Below, one piece after another: positions 1 through 12,733 of a DNA stretch of 64,000 nt. Position numbers and translations under genes: made by a program. The stretch comes from Orychophragmus violaceus. Taxonomy: Eukaryota > Streptophyta > Magnoliopsida > Brassicales > Brassicaceae. The stretch covers positions 101,300,439-101,364,438 of the forward strand of contig CM058230.1 of assembly GCA_030180135.1 (NCBI GenBank), in the 5' to 3' direction. A model generated the notes under the pieces. That model worked only from the letters and a program-made list of their open reading frames with translations. It was not told the DNA's origin and ran no database searches. How positions within the stretch are numbered: the stretch's first letter is position 1; every line of letters begins with the position of its first letter.

Positions 1-848
1 AGGCGAAGGCATTTTAACTTCTCGAAGTCCATCAAGCCGTCCATTTTATATCCGACGGTTGCTATTAATAAACAATAATAAAAATGAGCAAATAGCAAAA
101 AAGGTATTAATAAAAAAATGAGGAAAAAATTGCTAAAAAAGGTGAGCGTAGCAGTAAAGACCAGAGAGGGTAAGCAGTTTGTTTTTCTTGTGTTTAAAGA
201 AGATAGAACAAGACAGTGTTCGATCTTCTTCTGGTCTCTCGGCCAATTAAATAAATAAAAATATATACACTTCCTTGAGTTTGAATCTATCTATCTTCCG
301 AGAGAAGAAGAAGAAGAAGAAAGGAACAATTTTTATTTTGGTTTCTCTCTCTGTTTTACCAAAAAGTTTCCGTCTTTGGTTTCATCAAGTTTCACTCTTG
401 TAAGTGTTCTCTTATCGTCTTGCTCTTCTTTGTGGATGTTTTCTGCAAGTTATGGTCTGTCGAGAAAATACAATGGTGGATTTGGGTTCTAGAAATTTTT
501 GAAGAATCGATTCATCTTGTGTTAACACTCTTTTGTTTCTTTTAATTCGATTTGATTTTTGTATATTTACTACTGTTTTGGATATTGCTGCTTTGTAGGG
601 TGATTCTGGTATTGTGGATGCTAAAACCGCCGAGTCTAAGTTGCAGATCTTGAGGTTAGTGGGTCTTGTTTCTACTAATTACTTCAGATTGGTCTTCTTT
701 CTCTGGTTTAATTTCAGTTAATTGCTAGAAAACAGAAACTTGAACGATTGTAGATGGATATTTTTCCCATTTTTGTGTGCAATTAATCTATAAAAGGCTG
801 AGACTTTCTTAGTGTTGTTGTGATTTTGTCTACTTTAAGGATTGTGTA
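1..848 (+). promoter_or_regulatory. Upstream region and probable 5' leader of the DUF1639 gene
   Basis: No coding region is seen. A GAA trinucleotide run lies at 301-321 within a pyrimidine- and purine-rich stretch typical of a plant 5' leader. Possible leader splice sites are a donor near 399 (TTGTAAGTG), an acceptor near 598 (TTTGTAGGG), a donor near 654 (GAGGTTAGTG) and an acceptor near 839 (TTTAAGG). This suggests a leader with one or two introns before the ATG at 849. The first ~240 bases are AT-rich intergenic DNA with nothing recognisable. Confidence 0.4.
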
Positions 849-1610
849 ATGGAAGAAGTGAAGGGACAAAGAGGAAGTGGAACCACAGATGCAGATTTTG
901 TGTTGCAATGGGGGGAGAGAAAAAGAGTTAGATGCATGAAAGTCAAGAAAGATCAAAGCCTTAGAGATGGCAAGTCATCTGATTGTCTGACTAAGCGCAA
1001 ACTCATGTCGCGAGCTGTATCTTCTGAGAGAGGCTCGCCTTCTCGCCATCTTAACCGTCCAAACAAGTAAGTCTAGTTCAGAGCTGTTGCTGTTCTCTCT
1101 TGGAGTGTTTTGATGTAAAGCATTGTTTTGTCTATGTGGTGATAGGATGGTAGATTCTCCAGGTAATATTAGGAGATCGTTTGTGGCATCACCTGAGAAG
1201 GAAGATAGATACTACACAACGAGGGGTTCAATGGGTACAGATGAGAGTGGAAAAATTATAAAGGAACCTGTGAAGGAAATCAAGAAGCATGTGTGGCCAA
1301 AGTTGTTTATAACTTTGTCAAATAAAGAGAAGGAAGAAGATTTCTTGGCTATGAAAGGGTGCAAGCTTCCTCAAAGACCAAAGAAACGAGCCAAGTTGGT
1401 TCAGAAGACATTGCTTGTGAGTCTCTTCATCATTTGTGTTTCTTCAATACCCCTCTCATTGTCATGCAAATCTCATGGTTATGTAATGGTTTTACTTAGC
1501 TGGTGAGTCCAGGTACTTGGTTATCAGATCTGTGCAAAGAGAGGTATGAAGTAAGAGAGAAGAAGACTTCAAAGAAGGTACCTGATCTTGTTTCTTCTTA
1601 CAAGAGATAG
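849..1610 (+). CDS. DUF1639 family protein, 3 coding exons, 199 aa
   Basis: Coding exons 849-1066, 1146-1416 and 1500-1610 join in frame (600 nt including the stop) with GTAAGT/AG and GTGAGT/AG introns. The protein is short, basic and hydrophilic. It has the DUF1639 signature: a conserved hydrophobic patch (KLFITLSNKEKEEDFLAMKG), a basic PQRPKKRAK cluster, then a P-G-T-W-L-S-D-L-C-x-x-R-Y-E-V-R-E end. The basic cluster could be a nuclear localisation signal (inference). DUF1639 proteins are plant-specific and of unknown function. The product resembles Arabidopsis At1g55340 (from recall), which would make it the microsyntenic neighbour of DEK1. An isoform that skips the last splice would run on from 1417. 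The ATG at 849 is the first in frame after the probable leader acceptor; an internal ATG at 1147 is an alternative start. It is convergent with DEK1. Confidence 0.85.
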
Positions 1611-2576
1611 TGAGTACACTTAGTTTCTTGGTGGATGCAAAGATGATGTGATAATAATCTCATGTGTTTTTATGAAGCGACCAAGAGGATTGAAGGCAAT
1701 GGGGAGCATGGAAAGCGATTCAGAATGAACAACGGTTGAACAAAAGGACTTCAGAAATATTCAAGATTTTGGTGGAAGGCTAGAAAGGAGGCAACGCACA
1801 AGATTCTGTTTTGTTTCTTTCATTACATTTTGAGATGCCTCTCTTCTTTACAGTGTCAAACTATGAGACACTTGTATTTTTGATTTCGAAGCTAATCTAT
1901 TAGTCTTCCTAATCAAAATCTCTTTACTTGTTGATTCTGCGGTTATTTCATGTATACAGAGCTACATGATGAAAAGAGGTTCTTGAATCTCTAGTTTAGA
2001 AGTGGTTGAACAACAGTGTAATGAGAACTCCAAATACAGATCAAGAAAGAGATTACATATATTAGAGAATCTGCAAACAGATTAGTGTGTGAATATTACA
2101 ACACACCAACCAAAACTGCAGCTACCACTACCAGTTACCAACCCTTTACCTAACAAGTCACGAGTCACCTACTGCCCTTCTTGTTTTCTCAGTTACCTAC
2201 AATTTAATCAATCTGTACTTGTCACAATACCTACAAATGTACATTTGATGCGTGCCCCATGATTCAGATGGAATGCTGGTGAGCCATGCCTAGCTTTGTG
2301 ACGCAGATCAGGAAAACAGCTAAAACATATCATTCCAAGACCTCCAAGATTCACAAGATAACGGCCAGCTACCAGATCAGAGGCTGTTAAAGAGAGTCAA
2401 GTCTGAATGATATGACCAGGATGGAGGAGCAATCCTTGCAGAAAGGTTGCCAAATTTACCTTCTCTGATGTTGAGAAATGAGCCGTCTTGGATATTGAAC
2501 AACACAAGAACTTGACAATTTTCATGGCATGCTACTTGGTGAAAAGGAAGGAGAGAGTCATCTGCCTATAAAGGAA
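1611..2576. other. Convergent 3' intergenic region
   Basis: This holds the 3' untranslated tail of the DUF1639 gene on + and that of DEK1 on -. No open frame or repeat is supported. A possible extra 3' UTR exon of the + gene lies around 1676-1800, following a GAAGCGACCAAGAGG stretch. Confidence 0.5.
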
Positions 2577-5500
2577 CTACAAAGCTTCAAGGACAATGGA
2601 GGCTTTTGTGAAGACTGAAAGAACAAAGGGTGCTTCTTCCCCTGGGTGTATAGTGGTCGGGACAATCGTATAACCCTTAGGATCAGGATCAAGAACCATT
2701 TCGCATGATATCTCACGGGAATTCACATAGTCTGTTCCACCAACAGATTCATGAAGAAATATGTTGTGTTCAGCACGACGTCCACGAGTTTTAAGAATCC
2801 TCATTCCAATATAGAACAACTGCGAATCATGGCTTGATTGGTAGTTACGAAACCCAGGAGTTGTTCTTGAGAAACCTACGCCCTGTATGTAAACATTGGG
2901 AGAATGAGATTCAATTTATCAGAGGAATCAGAATGAAAACCAAAAAAGGTTCCGATCAAGAAATAGCATGTGCCTGAGTTAAAGTGATGAAAACATGAAT
3001 CGGCAAAGATGCATCAGAACCGGTTGCCCTCAGCCGGAATTGTGGATTTTGTTGCCATGAGCTATAATCTTGGCAGCCACCGGCACTAGAATTTCGCCAT
3101 TGGCCATGGACTGAATACCGCATCTCACGAGGATATACCCGACAAACATATATCGATCTAAAATGAATCTGGAAATCTTGCCAAGACATCCAGAATATAC
3201 CTTCGTTTGACTGTTGAACAGAATGCACAGGTTCAGTACGCAACATACTTTAATGGAAGGAACCATAACATATTTACGCACGAAGAAGTGAAGCACAATA
3301 GAAAGTACCTGTGGAACATGCTTCAACTTATGCTTCATCCTATCACTCCACTCTGGGGATGAGTCTGACCAGGGACCATTCCACTCAACTTCATTGGCCC
3401 ATGGATTTCGGATCTGAACAAGTCTGTGCCCATCGACCTCTCTCACCTGAAGACCGAAGTAAGTCAATTTCATAAAAAGCGTTCCCATACTCAGCAAATC
3501 ACAAATGCAACCAAAGCAACAGGGCATACCTGTAAGACAGAGTAAGCATGCCCTTGTACAATGCCACTGGAAGATACATGAACATCAGATCCTGATGGAC
3601 TACCAGCACCAAGTAAAAAGCCCTCTTGTTTAAAGCGTAACAATTGAGACCATAATCTGCCACTTGCAAGATCAATTTGTGCTTGAGCACTCCTCAAGTC
3701 AATCTCCTCACCAGCACCTCCAGTTAGGTCAACAAGAGCGTCCTGAACCAGTCCCCCTTCCAGTGCCTCATAAGAACCATGGAGCTTGGCGTAAGCTTTC
3801 TCCACCATGGAGACCCAGAGTTCATTCATTTTTTTGCTAGTAGCAAAGGCTGGTTTACCAGGTGATTCACATGGAATCCAGTCATCGATAACAACAGGAA
3901 CCCACTCACCCTGCAAGTCAAAAACAATTTAACTTGCAACATCTGAGGCTCTGACTGTGCGGAAATCAAACAGGAAACTACAAGAATATATCATCACAAC
4001 AGCAAGGCCGCACAGTGAAAGAATTTTAAGATAACAACCTGAATACAAAAGCGAACAGTGTAGATTCCTTCCTCGTTGTAATCAGGAGTAATGATCACTT
4101 CAGATATTCGTGAAACCTCTGTCAAAACTGCAACAGCGCTTAAAAACCAACAATCGCCCAAACGCCCCTATAGAATAAGTCAAACCAATCATACGAATAA
4201 ATCTCTGCGTATCATTCTAAATCAAATGCGTAAAAGAAGAACAACTTAATCAAGAATGATATTTTGTGCATCAGGAGGTGTCACATATAAAAAAAAAGTG
4301 AATGATCAAACCTGGCAAACATCGGATGGATTTGCAGCCCCAGAGAACAGGCAGGGCCGGGAATCACTACCGTTCTCTTTCACAATGGAATCAGGTCTCA
4401 TCCATTCAGAAACAACCTGAATTGTGAGAAGCGCAAGTGGGATTATGAGTCCAAAAACTATCACAAGAAGAGTGATGTTCAATCAATAACAGAAGAGAGG
4501 AGAAAAAATTCACAATCGCTACCTGCAATTTTAAAGGAGGGTTTTGTGTATCCACAAATAAAGAGCGATCATTTGGAGGAAACTCCTGGTCAGTAAATTG
4601 CTTATCGCCTCGTGCAGAGAGAGCTTCTTTGACAGCCAACTCAACTGAACGCATTCTTTGATTTATTTCTTCTTGTGTCTCCATCCTGGGTTTCCTGTAT
4701 CTTCTAGCAAACGAATCGACATTAAATAGAAAATCCCTTCCTGATCTTCTTTTCCTCCCACTAGAATATTGTCCATCCCAATCTACATCCCTATCATAGA
4801 GATCAACATCGACAGGATCACTATCCCAACCATCAACCTGGTAAAAGAGGAAAGAAGACCAATGAGAATCAGTACGAGCTTAAACATTATCCCCCACAAA
4901 TCAGAAAAATGCCAACATTCAACAGAGGAACATACTCTGGGCGGTGAATCCGTCCATTGCCAATTGTCGTCTGACAAATCAATCATGTCTAAGTCAGCCA
5001 TGCCAATGGCTGCATGCAAAGAAGCGGCCTCATCTTCAGTTAAGCATTTCCCCCAAAGGAAAACATCCATTATATGCATCTTTGACTCAGCTCCATCACT
5101 ATCTGATCTGCCGAATGCATCGACATCTATAGGTGGCCTAACACCCAACCAAACTTCAGCGCCTTGTTCCCAAATGGCACTACCAATACTTAGAGGTAAC
5201 CCAGTCTGGTAGCCATCAAACCCACCATCTAAGTAACAAGTAGCCTCCCCTGCATCAGCGTCAATAGTGATCGTCACTGTATGCCACCTGCGATGGAAAC
5301 CACACACATATATATGACTAACGATCATGAGAAATATGTATCCCAAAAGTCATGGAACAAAAATCTGACGTTATGGAAAGAGGGGAGGGGGATGGGCAGG
5401 CAGACCTTCCATCAGTTATGCTGGTTGCACCAATATACCACTCTCTGGCAACGGTTGTCTGCCTTTCACCTTTAGTGATCAACCTAAGCCCAACTTGGCC

Positions 5501-8500
5501 AGCCTCAATTCCTTGCTCAGAACCAGCAACCAGAATCTCCCAACATACTTTCTTTTGATATTCAGTGCCAAAAAGACATACAGGTCCGGAATCGGATTGG
5601 ATCATTGCTGTAATGGAAAGGCTAATCTTCTGACTCTGGCAGACACATGCGTCCATTCGGCCACAATGTTTACCACTTATCATTGGTTCATCGTCAAGAA
5701 CACAAACAGCCCCAGCGATTCCAGTCTGGTAATAACTTTTGTTAGCTAATTCTCCAGTAATTAGCATCATTAGAAAGGACACTTACAGAATAGAAAATAA
5801 AAAATTACCAACTGTGCACGTCGGTCTAATTGAGCAGTGCGTATCCTACGTGCAATACCCGAGACTCTCTCTCTTGCAAAAGAATCCTCAAGGACAGAAT
5901 CACCCCCAACAGCACGTATGGCGGCTGCCATAGCTGATGCCTCTCTGCTACCAGCATTAGGAATAGATGGAATAAGGGAAGCTTCAATTTCCTTCCATTT
6001 GCGCTCTTCCTTTTCCAAAAGAGCCTTCCTTCTTTCTTTACCTCTCCCTTCTTCTTCACGTCTCTGCATGAGGATTTCCTCTTCCATCTCTTTCTCTCTC
6101 AAATAACTTATGTAACAACACAGAAAAAAAATAAGCAACAAGTCTGAGTGTTCAGCTTCATTAAACCATCATATCACTTTATAAAAGAAACTTGTACCTC
6201 TCTTGGATAATTTCAAATTGTCTTCTATCTTCTGGCTTCCATTTACTGATTTTTCTGGCACTTAAGTCAGAAAACCCAATGCTATCTAAGAAGAGTCGCA
6301 AGCGTACCTCGTCCTACAACATTGTGGTAATCTTGTCTTAGAAAAAATAGAGGAGAATAGCCCTGTTCGGCAAGACGTCGCTGCGACAGCTACAAGCGAC
6401 TAAAAATTGAACGTTAACAATGGCAAATGAAACAATGGAGAATGATCATGGGTGTCGCTGCGATTATTTTAACGGACGTTGTTTGCGTCGCTGGTATCGC
6501 TGAAAAATACAGCGGCTGTTGGAATGGTCGTCGTAACCAATGGCGACTGTCGCTGCTATTTACTCTCCACATATTTGAACCTCACGTAACTTATAATTAG
6601 GGATTATTTTTGATCGCTGACGTTGACGCAGCGACACCTTGCCGAACAGGGCCAATATATGAAAATTAAGAATCAGGACTCACCTGAACTCTCTCCGCCT
6701 TAGCTGTCAAACCTAACAATAGCAATAAATAACCACCAAACTTGTCCCACATGTACACCCATTCTGTATCAATTGCCTCTTCCAGTGCCAAAACCCTTGC
6801 ATGGGCACACATGTCTCTTCTGTAATCCACATTTGTAGGTGGTTCATGACGGAATCTCTTTCGGCATTGCATTCTGTAGAAGAACGATCCAGCAACTCTT
6901 TCTTCATTCCTGAGACGATCCCTTAATTTCATGACATCATCTCTAGGAAGCACAAAGTTCCCTGCTTTATCACGCATTGCAGAAGGGTCCCCAACCAGAA
7001 GAGCTGCAGAGCTGGCGGACCTTTGGGGAGCTGAATACGTGCCGGATAAAGCATTTCTTGTCTGTCATTAATAAGGTGCAAAAGGCGTAAGAAATTATGC
7101 ATCCCATAGAGCTCTAAATAAGGTTTCAAGAGAAACACTAAGGAAGAAATCAGAATTTAACGTACTTTAGTGGCAGATCGAGAGATAGCTTGCACTACAG
7201 TATCCTTGCTAAGAAAACGTACAGCAACCTCCATCATCTGGAGACCATCAGATGGAATTAGCAGAGAAGAGGACACAACAGAGATTTATATATATAATGG
7301 ATGAAAAATGAATCACCAACCACCAACCTCAAGAGTCAAACACGGACGAGAAACAGCAAACCCAAATGCTACTACAAGGGTGATAGCTGATACAGCAGCA
7401 CCAGCAAACGGAGGATATATTATCAGACTAGCAACAACACCCCACCCTTCCGTTGCCAATGCAATTCCATACAGGACGAGAAATGCAGCACTGAATAAAT
7501 CCCAATGCAATCAATACAGAACAATAAAGTTTATCAGCTTAACCTTTAATGGTCATTATTTAGCACAGGACATATCAGAAATAGGAAACAAATAGATTAA
7601 GAGCAGCTATTCAGAGTACTCAAGTGACTGAACATACCTGACATTCTTTCCACAATCCGCATGAGCATCGTAGACATACACTGGTAGTACCCTTGGAGAA
7701 TACACCACTATTGGTGGGGATAGAAGAACCTAAGAGAATTAAAAATAGTTAACATATCGTTTGAAACATGAACAGAAGAAGCCATAGTTCTGATGAACTT
7801 TTTGCAGAAGTTTAAGGAACTCACAGCTAATGCTCTTCCAGCCAACAGAAAAAGGAAGGTAAAATAACCAACAGATGCTCCAGCAAATGCTTTATCTGCG
7901 AAATATACATGTGAAAAAAATGTATGTATCAGTAGGGTAGGTCTCACCTCTACGAAGAGTCTAAAATAGGAGATAGGAATCCTCACCTTGAAACCATCCA
8001 ACAAGGAATGCGGCCAAACCCAAAAGAAAGGCAAGAAAGCATACAAAGGATGTCTGTTTCCTGGTCAAATAGAAATTGTTTGATGCCCAAAGATGGATAA
8101 CACCAATAGCTACCACTATAAGGAGAAGAACTAAGAGAAAAGACAACCTATCTGTTATAATTGAAACACAAAAGATGTATCAGATGGATAAAGTTCAGCC
8201 AAAAATTTTGAGAATTGTGTGAGCAACTTTACACTTACTGTCCACGGTTTCACTACAATAACTACAGCCGCTATCGCACCAAAAAGAAGAAGAAGACCTA
8301 TAGAAACGAAAACATATACGCCTCGAGATAGTATCCAACAATCGTCCTTCCTGCATAGAACAACCACAAAAACAATTCAAAAAGGCTATTTCATTGAAAC
8401 TGAGAGTTAGGTTTTGATAGGAAATGAGAAGTAGTAGTCATGCACCATTTAATCATCCCACAGCATAGTGAAAGTAGCGCTGGAATGCATGCAAGTGGAA

Positions 8501-11500
8501 GCAAGGCCGCAAGAAAATCGCCCTTTGTGGGCAACTGATCATCTCTAGATTTCACAACCTCCAAATACGATGTTCCACAAAATGCCACGAGAACAACTAG
8601 AAAGTAGATGAAAAGGCATAAAAGATTACTTAGAGAAGAAAGAAAGCCCACCCAAATATAGATCAAACTAACAGAAACACAAATTACCTGAGAATATCAC
8701 CAGACAGACAGCAGAAGAGTGGGAGAACCTATATGTTGCAAACCATGAGACTATTGGCAAAATGGCAGTAACTACTAGCGCAATTCCAGATGCCATCGCC
8801 CAACCGAGGTATACAGAAGATGTATATGGTGACGTGAAGTTATTTTCACTAGCACTAAACAACTTGTACTTCAAATCATCCAAAGGTTTAGCAGATATAA
8901 TTGCACCAAGAGCAATCACAGATCCCGCAAACACCACAACACAAATCCAAAGAATAAACCCCTAAAATGAACATAAATTTTATTTAGAATTTTTTATTTG
9001 ACAAAGAGAGACACTAGCCACAAGGTTAGACAAAAAAAAACAGACCTTCATCCTCGGCAATCGTGAATCTCTTGCCTGATCCCCACATGATAACTGTGGA
9101 ACCCAAAATTGATACCCATTATGCATCCATATGGGAAGAGAAATAGAAAGGCATGCTGCCATGAGGGGCGCAGTCAAGGATATTCCCAAAAGTACTGATG
9201 ATTTACTGCATAGTTGAAGCAGACACAATTTCTTTAATGAGAACATCAAAATGGGACCATATGAAAAAATTGGTAGCAGTGCGGTAAAGGACATAATCCC
9301 TGGTACCTCAAGAAAGAGAGCGATAATCCAACTGATGTACTCAGCAGCCAGGCAACAAAGCCATACTGAAAACATAGACACGGATGTTATTGACAACATA
9401 CAAAACATCACATGCTATCTGCATTACCCGCAACAAGTACTAAATGAACATACCAATCTAACGAGACAAGCCATACCTTGCGAGATTTTGATGTCAATGC
9501 CATATCCTCAACTTGAAGCGATCGAAGAAAAGCCATTATTGAACAGACAACAGGTGACAACAGGAGCACAGAGAAACCAAATTCGAACTACAATTAGGTA
9601 ACAAGCCAATTAGCAAAAATACAAATAACCTTCATAAGTTACAAGTATCAACTTGAGAAAACGGATAGCAATTTTCACCCAAAAAAACAGACCCAAGAAA
9701 GAGACAGTGACTTGAATCATAGAGTGGAACTCACCTGTTGATGACTAGAATTTATAATCGTTATGGTCTTCGAACGAAAAATGGCCACAATGATTGTTTC
9801 AAGAATAAAGACAAGACTGAAGAGGCCCCATGCTCTTTCTGGTGTGCCCGCTACATGGTGCAGAACAAGTCTGGACAGCTTAAGCCACTTCTCGAGCCCC
9901 CGGAGCCTCAATTCTTCAGATAGAGAAATCTGATTTGGAAGAGTATTGTCAACACTGTTTGAGTCAATGACTGTAATATCAGTGTTGTCGCGGTGATCTC
10001 GATCTGCATCCAAACTACTCCTCTGAAGTAATGCCAATATGGTTGGGTCCAAGTTTTTCTCCTTCAACATCACAGCAAAGTTAGGGTCCAGCCCCTTGTC
10101 TTGCAGCAAATTAGTAAGTTCAAGATCACCTTCTTTTGCTTTCTTTTTAAGCATCGAGGCTATCCTAGGATCGTTTAACTGTTCCTGAAAAGCAAGAGCC
10201 AAATTCAAATCCAAGATCTGCTGGTTTGCAGAATTCGATGTGCTAGACTCATAACCTTGGCTGTCCAGGCCACTGCTTGAACAAATGACCAGAGTGTTAT
10301 TCTGATCAGAAACTTTGTCCAGGAAATAAGACGTTCCTGCTTCAGGCTCTTGGACCACAGAACGACATGAGCTACTACGTAAACCTAAGCTTGGTCTTCC
10401 ACTTTCTACGCTTTTGTCACTATTGATACACTCCTGAGAGCTGCCTGTTCGAGTTAGATTGTCGGTCGTGCACGATTCTGAGGTAGGATTAGCTTCGTTA
10501 GTACAACCAGCATGGGTTGCATCGATACTACTACTTCTTTTGATACTTGAGCCACAACCATCTGAAGAACTTGATGAACTATTCTGCTCTTTTCTTCGGA
10601 ACCCTTCTCTCAGGCGTATCACTGTGCTCTGTAAGGCATCTCTTCTTGCAGCTGATGGGTCTGTTATCGACAGATGACGGGAAACAGCAGCACCTGATAG
10701 AACCGATGCTACAAATATGTAACTAACACAATGACCTAGGTACCTGCAAACAACAGAAAAAAAACTAATAAGCTACATGCCTTGTAGGGGACAAACTTAA
10801 TCTACAAATGAGTAATAAGTTTTAGCTCAGGATCAAACCAGTAGTGTATGCCAAAGCATATTAGGAAAAGACGAGATGTGCCAGCAACAAAAAGTGCCAA
10901 AACACGATTTTGAAGAAGCTTAAACCCATACAAGCAGGCCCCAATATTCCAGTCTACATGAAAATATTAAGCATCAAGATGAATTAGAAATAATCCAACA
11001 GCCTACTTCTGCTCCAAAAATATGCAACAAAATTTGTCTTTGTACCAAGAACAACGACTGCAGCTGAAGTAATGCCTCCGAGCCAACGTGATTCCCTAGC
11101 TGTGAGACCATATAGGACCGAGTAGGCAAGGAGAACTATGAGTGATCCGAGGTACAGGAGGCCGAGATGTGAAGCCCTGCAAATATGAAAGAAAGAAAAG
11201 GAAAAGTTTAAACTATTTTCAAGGGACAAAACAGGTAGGCAACGAAATGCAGCTGATCAAAGAAAAAAGCATGAGAACATTTCAGCGCCCAGTAATGAAC
11301 ATATCATAAGCTATAGAGTAACGAAAAATCATTAGGGCTACTGGCCCTGAATTCTGTTCAGATTTTGGTTGGCTTCCAATATTCAATATCTTGTTGATTG
11401 CACAATTTAGAATCAGTCTTTAAGCAAGGAGCCAGCTACCCCAGAACATTATTGAATTTCTAGTTAAAGTGCCATAAGAACTTACCTGCTAGTTTGCCGG

Positions 11501-12733
11501 GGATATAATTCATTCGGGTCAGGTGGTTCTGGCAAACAAGCCACGGGGCCTATCTCTATACAATCTGAATAAGCAAATTTGTATGCCCTCCTTACATATT
11601 CGTCCACGTCTAACCCGTTTCCTGTGGTGATGAAAACATTCGAGCAGTTCAACAACTTGGATTGGAAATCAAAGCCCTTGCATGTTAATCGACATGGAAG
11701 TTTTGCGCTATTATGAAGAACTGAGGAGACTGACTACGCTGATTATACCACAACTGCATGTCAATTAAAGAACTGGGAAGCCATGCAAGGATTGGGAAAG
11801 CTTTACCATTAAAGACCATGCGGCAGATAAAGAGCATGTTAATTGCCAGCGCAATTGCCGATACACCGAAAAAGAAACCAGAAGGAGAATATTGCTGAGA
11901 TGCATGCGCACCAGCCGTAACATAGACAGCACAAAGTTCATACGCACAGAGTAAGGCAACACCAAGAAGGAGAAGTAAAGCGACAGCTCCTGTTTAGCCA
12001 AAGGAGAAATAAAGAAACAAGTTCAATAGTTCATTCACGATAAGTACTACCTAAGAGAGCCTATGATGAGTCAAGTATGTTCTCCTTCGTTCTCGTTCCT
12101 ACATCGGCTACTTCATGTACTACCATTGCGTGCCACCAGTATTATCAACCATAAAAACCCAAAAAATCTTGTGAAAGAAAGTCAGAAGAGCAGATGGTAA
12201 ACGTACTTGAGCTTTGCCATTGTGTCCTCCACCAAAGCATGATTGAGTAGAATGCCAGTAAAAGCGCTGTTCCAGCCATAATTATCGCAAGTCCAATGAT
12301 ATCTCGATCCAATATAACAATCAGCCAAGAACCCCACGCAATCAAGATTGCAATAGGGGATACTACCACAATCCAAGCAACAAGAGATAGAAAACCACAT
12401 ATTGCATCTAGCTGAGGACCTTGCAATACTTTTGGCCATTTTCTAGCAAAGATCCAGCTGCAAAAATAGAAAGCATTCCAATATCATCGACTCAACTATG
12501 GTTCTAGGCGCTCAATACTACTCAGGAAAAGTAACTCTATCATCCATCAAAACCCATAGATAACAAAACAAGACCTAACGTTTGCCTAAATTATATGGAT
12601 TTAATTACCTATAAAGCCGCCATGGCCGCCAATTAACTGCCCAAAGTATCCAAAACGAACCGGAACCAAAAACCGTGAAGAGGGTACCCGAAATTACACA
12701 AGCCAGTAAGACTCTTCGCTCATCCCCTTCCAT
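2577..12733 (-). CDS. DEK1: DEK1 (DEFECTIVE KERNEL 1) membrane-anchored calpain, 30 coding exons, two apparent frameshifts
   Basis: DEK1 is the single plant calpain, a plasma-membrane cysteine protease needed for epidermal fate and mechanosensing. Exons read on -: 12733-12609, 12457-12207, 11989-11807, 11621-11486, 11176-11046, 10953-10839, 10743-9735, 9587-9477, 9365-9307, 9205-9046, 8963-8688, 8596-8446, 8350-8239, 8151-7987, 7895-7825, 7729-7638, 7490-7328, 7237-7166, 7061-6684, 6313-6198, 6106-5809, 5725-5406, 5287-4936, 4837-4523, 4416-4312, 4167-4039, 3910-3530, 3446-3309, 3210-2974, 2882-2577. The order is: N-terminal membrane segments; a serine-rich loop (exon 7); more membrane segments; a charged linker (exons 18-21); an LG-like region (22-23); the CysPc protease core (25-28) and C2L (29-30). 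The catalytic triad is visible: Cys in GDCWFL (exon 26, ~1761), His in VQGHAYS (~1919), Asn in IRNPWAN (~1939). Phases agree except for +2 nt in exon 11 and -1 nt in exon 14. Allowing for these gives 2151 residues, the length I recall for Arabidopsis DEK1. Confidence 0.95.
6360..6652. mobile_element. MITE-like TIR element in a DEK1 intron (293 bp)
   Basis: It sits in the intron between DEK1 exons 19 and 20. The 15-bp termini are perfect inverted repeats (GCCCTGTTCGGCAAG at 6360 and its complement ending at 6652). The TIR similarity extends to ~26 bp with two mismatches. The interior repeats GTCGCTG several times and has no coding capacity. Flanks are AATA on the left and CAATA on the right, so the TSD is short and uncertain. 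The terminus resembles hAT or PIF/Harbinger MITEs, and the superfamily is not settled. Confidence 0.75.
8140..8155 (-). other. DEK1: Apparent -1 nt frameshift at the start of DEK1 exon 14
   Basis: Exon 13 ends in phase 0 at 8239 with a GTAAGT donor. Exon 14 starts at 8151, but its conserved frame needs one more base between 8151 and 8144; read directly it meets a TAG within about seven codons. Use of a GTGTAA donor 4 nt downstream (exon end 8235) would restore frame, adding a residue. Confidence 0.7.
8935..8950 (-). other. DEK1: Apparent +2 nt frameshift in DEK1 exon 11
   Basis: Exon 11 opens in phase 0 from exon 10, but the conserved frame downstream is reached only if one AC (TG on the coding strand) of the ACACACA run at 8939-8945 is ignored. 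The frame of the rest of the exon and its phase-1 donor are otherwise as expected. Explanations are a dinucleotide-slippage allele, a sequencing error, or use of a donor 4 nt downstream of exon 10 (exon end 9042; tandem GTCTGT donor), which would also restore frame. Confidence 0.7.

Noticed and set aside
1123..1506. A stand-alone 127-aa gene
   Set aside because: It is exon 2 of the DUF1639 gene read through into both introns.
9717..10622. A separate single-exon 301-codon gene on -
   Set aside because: It is DEK1 exon 7 (the serine-rich loop) read past its donor; flanking exons join in phase.
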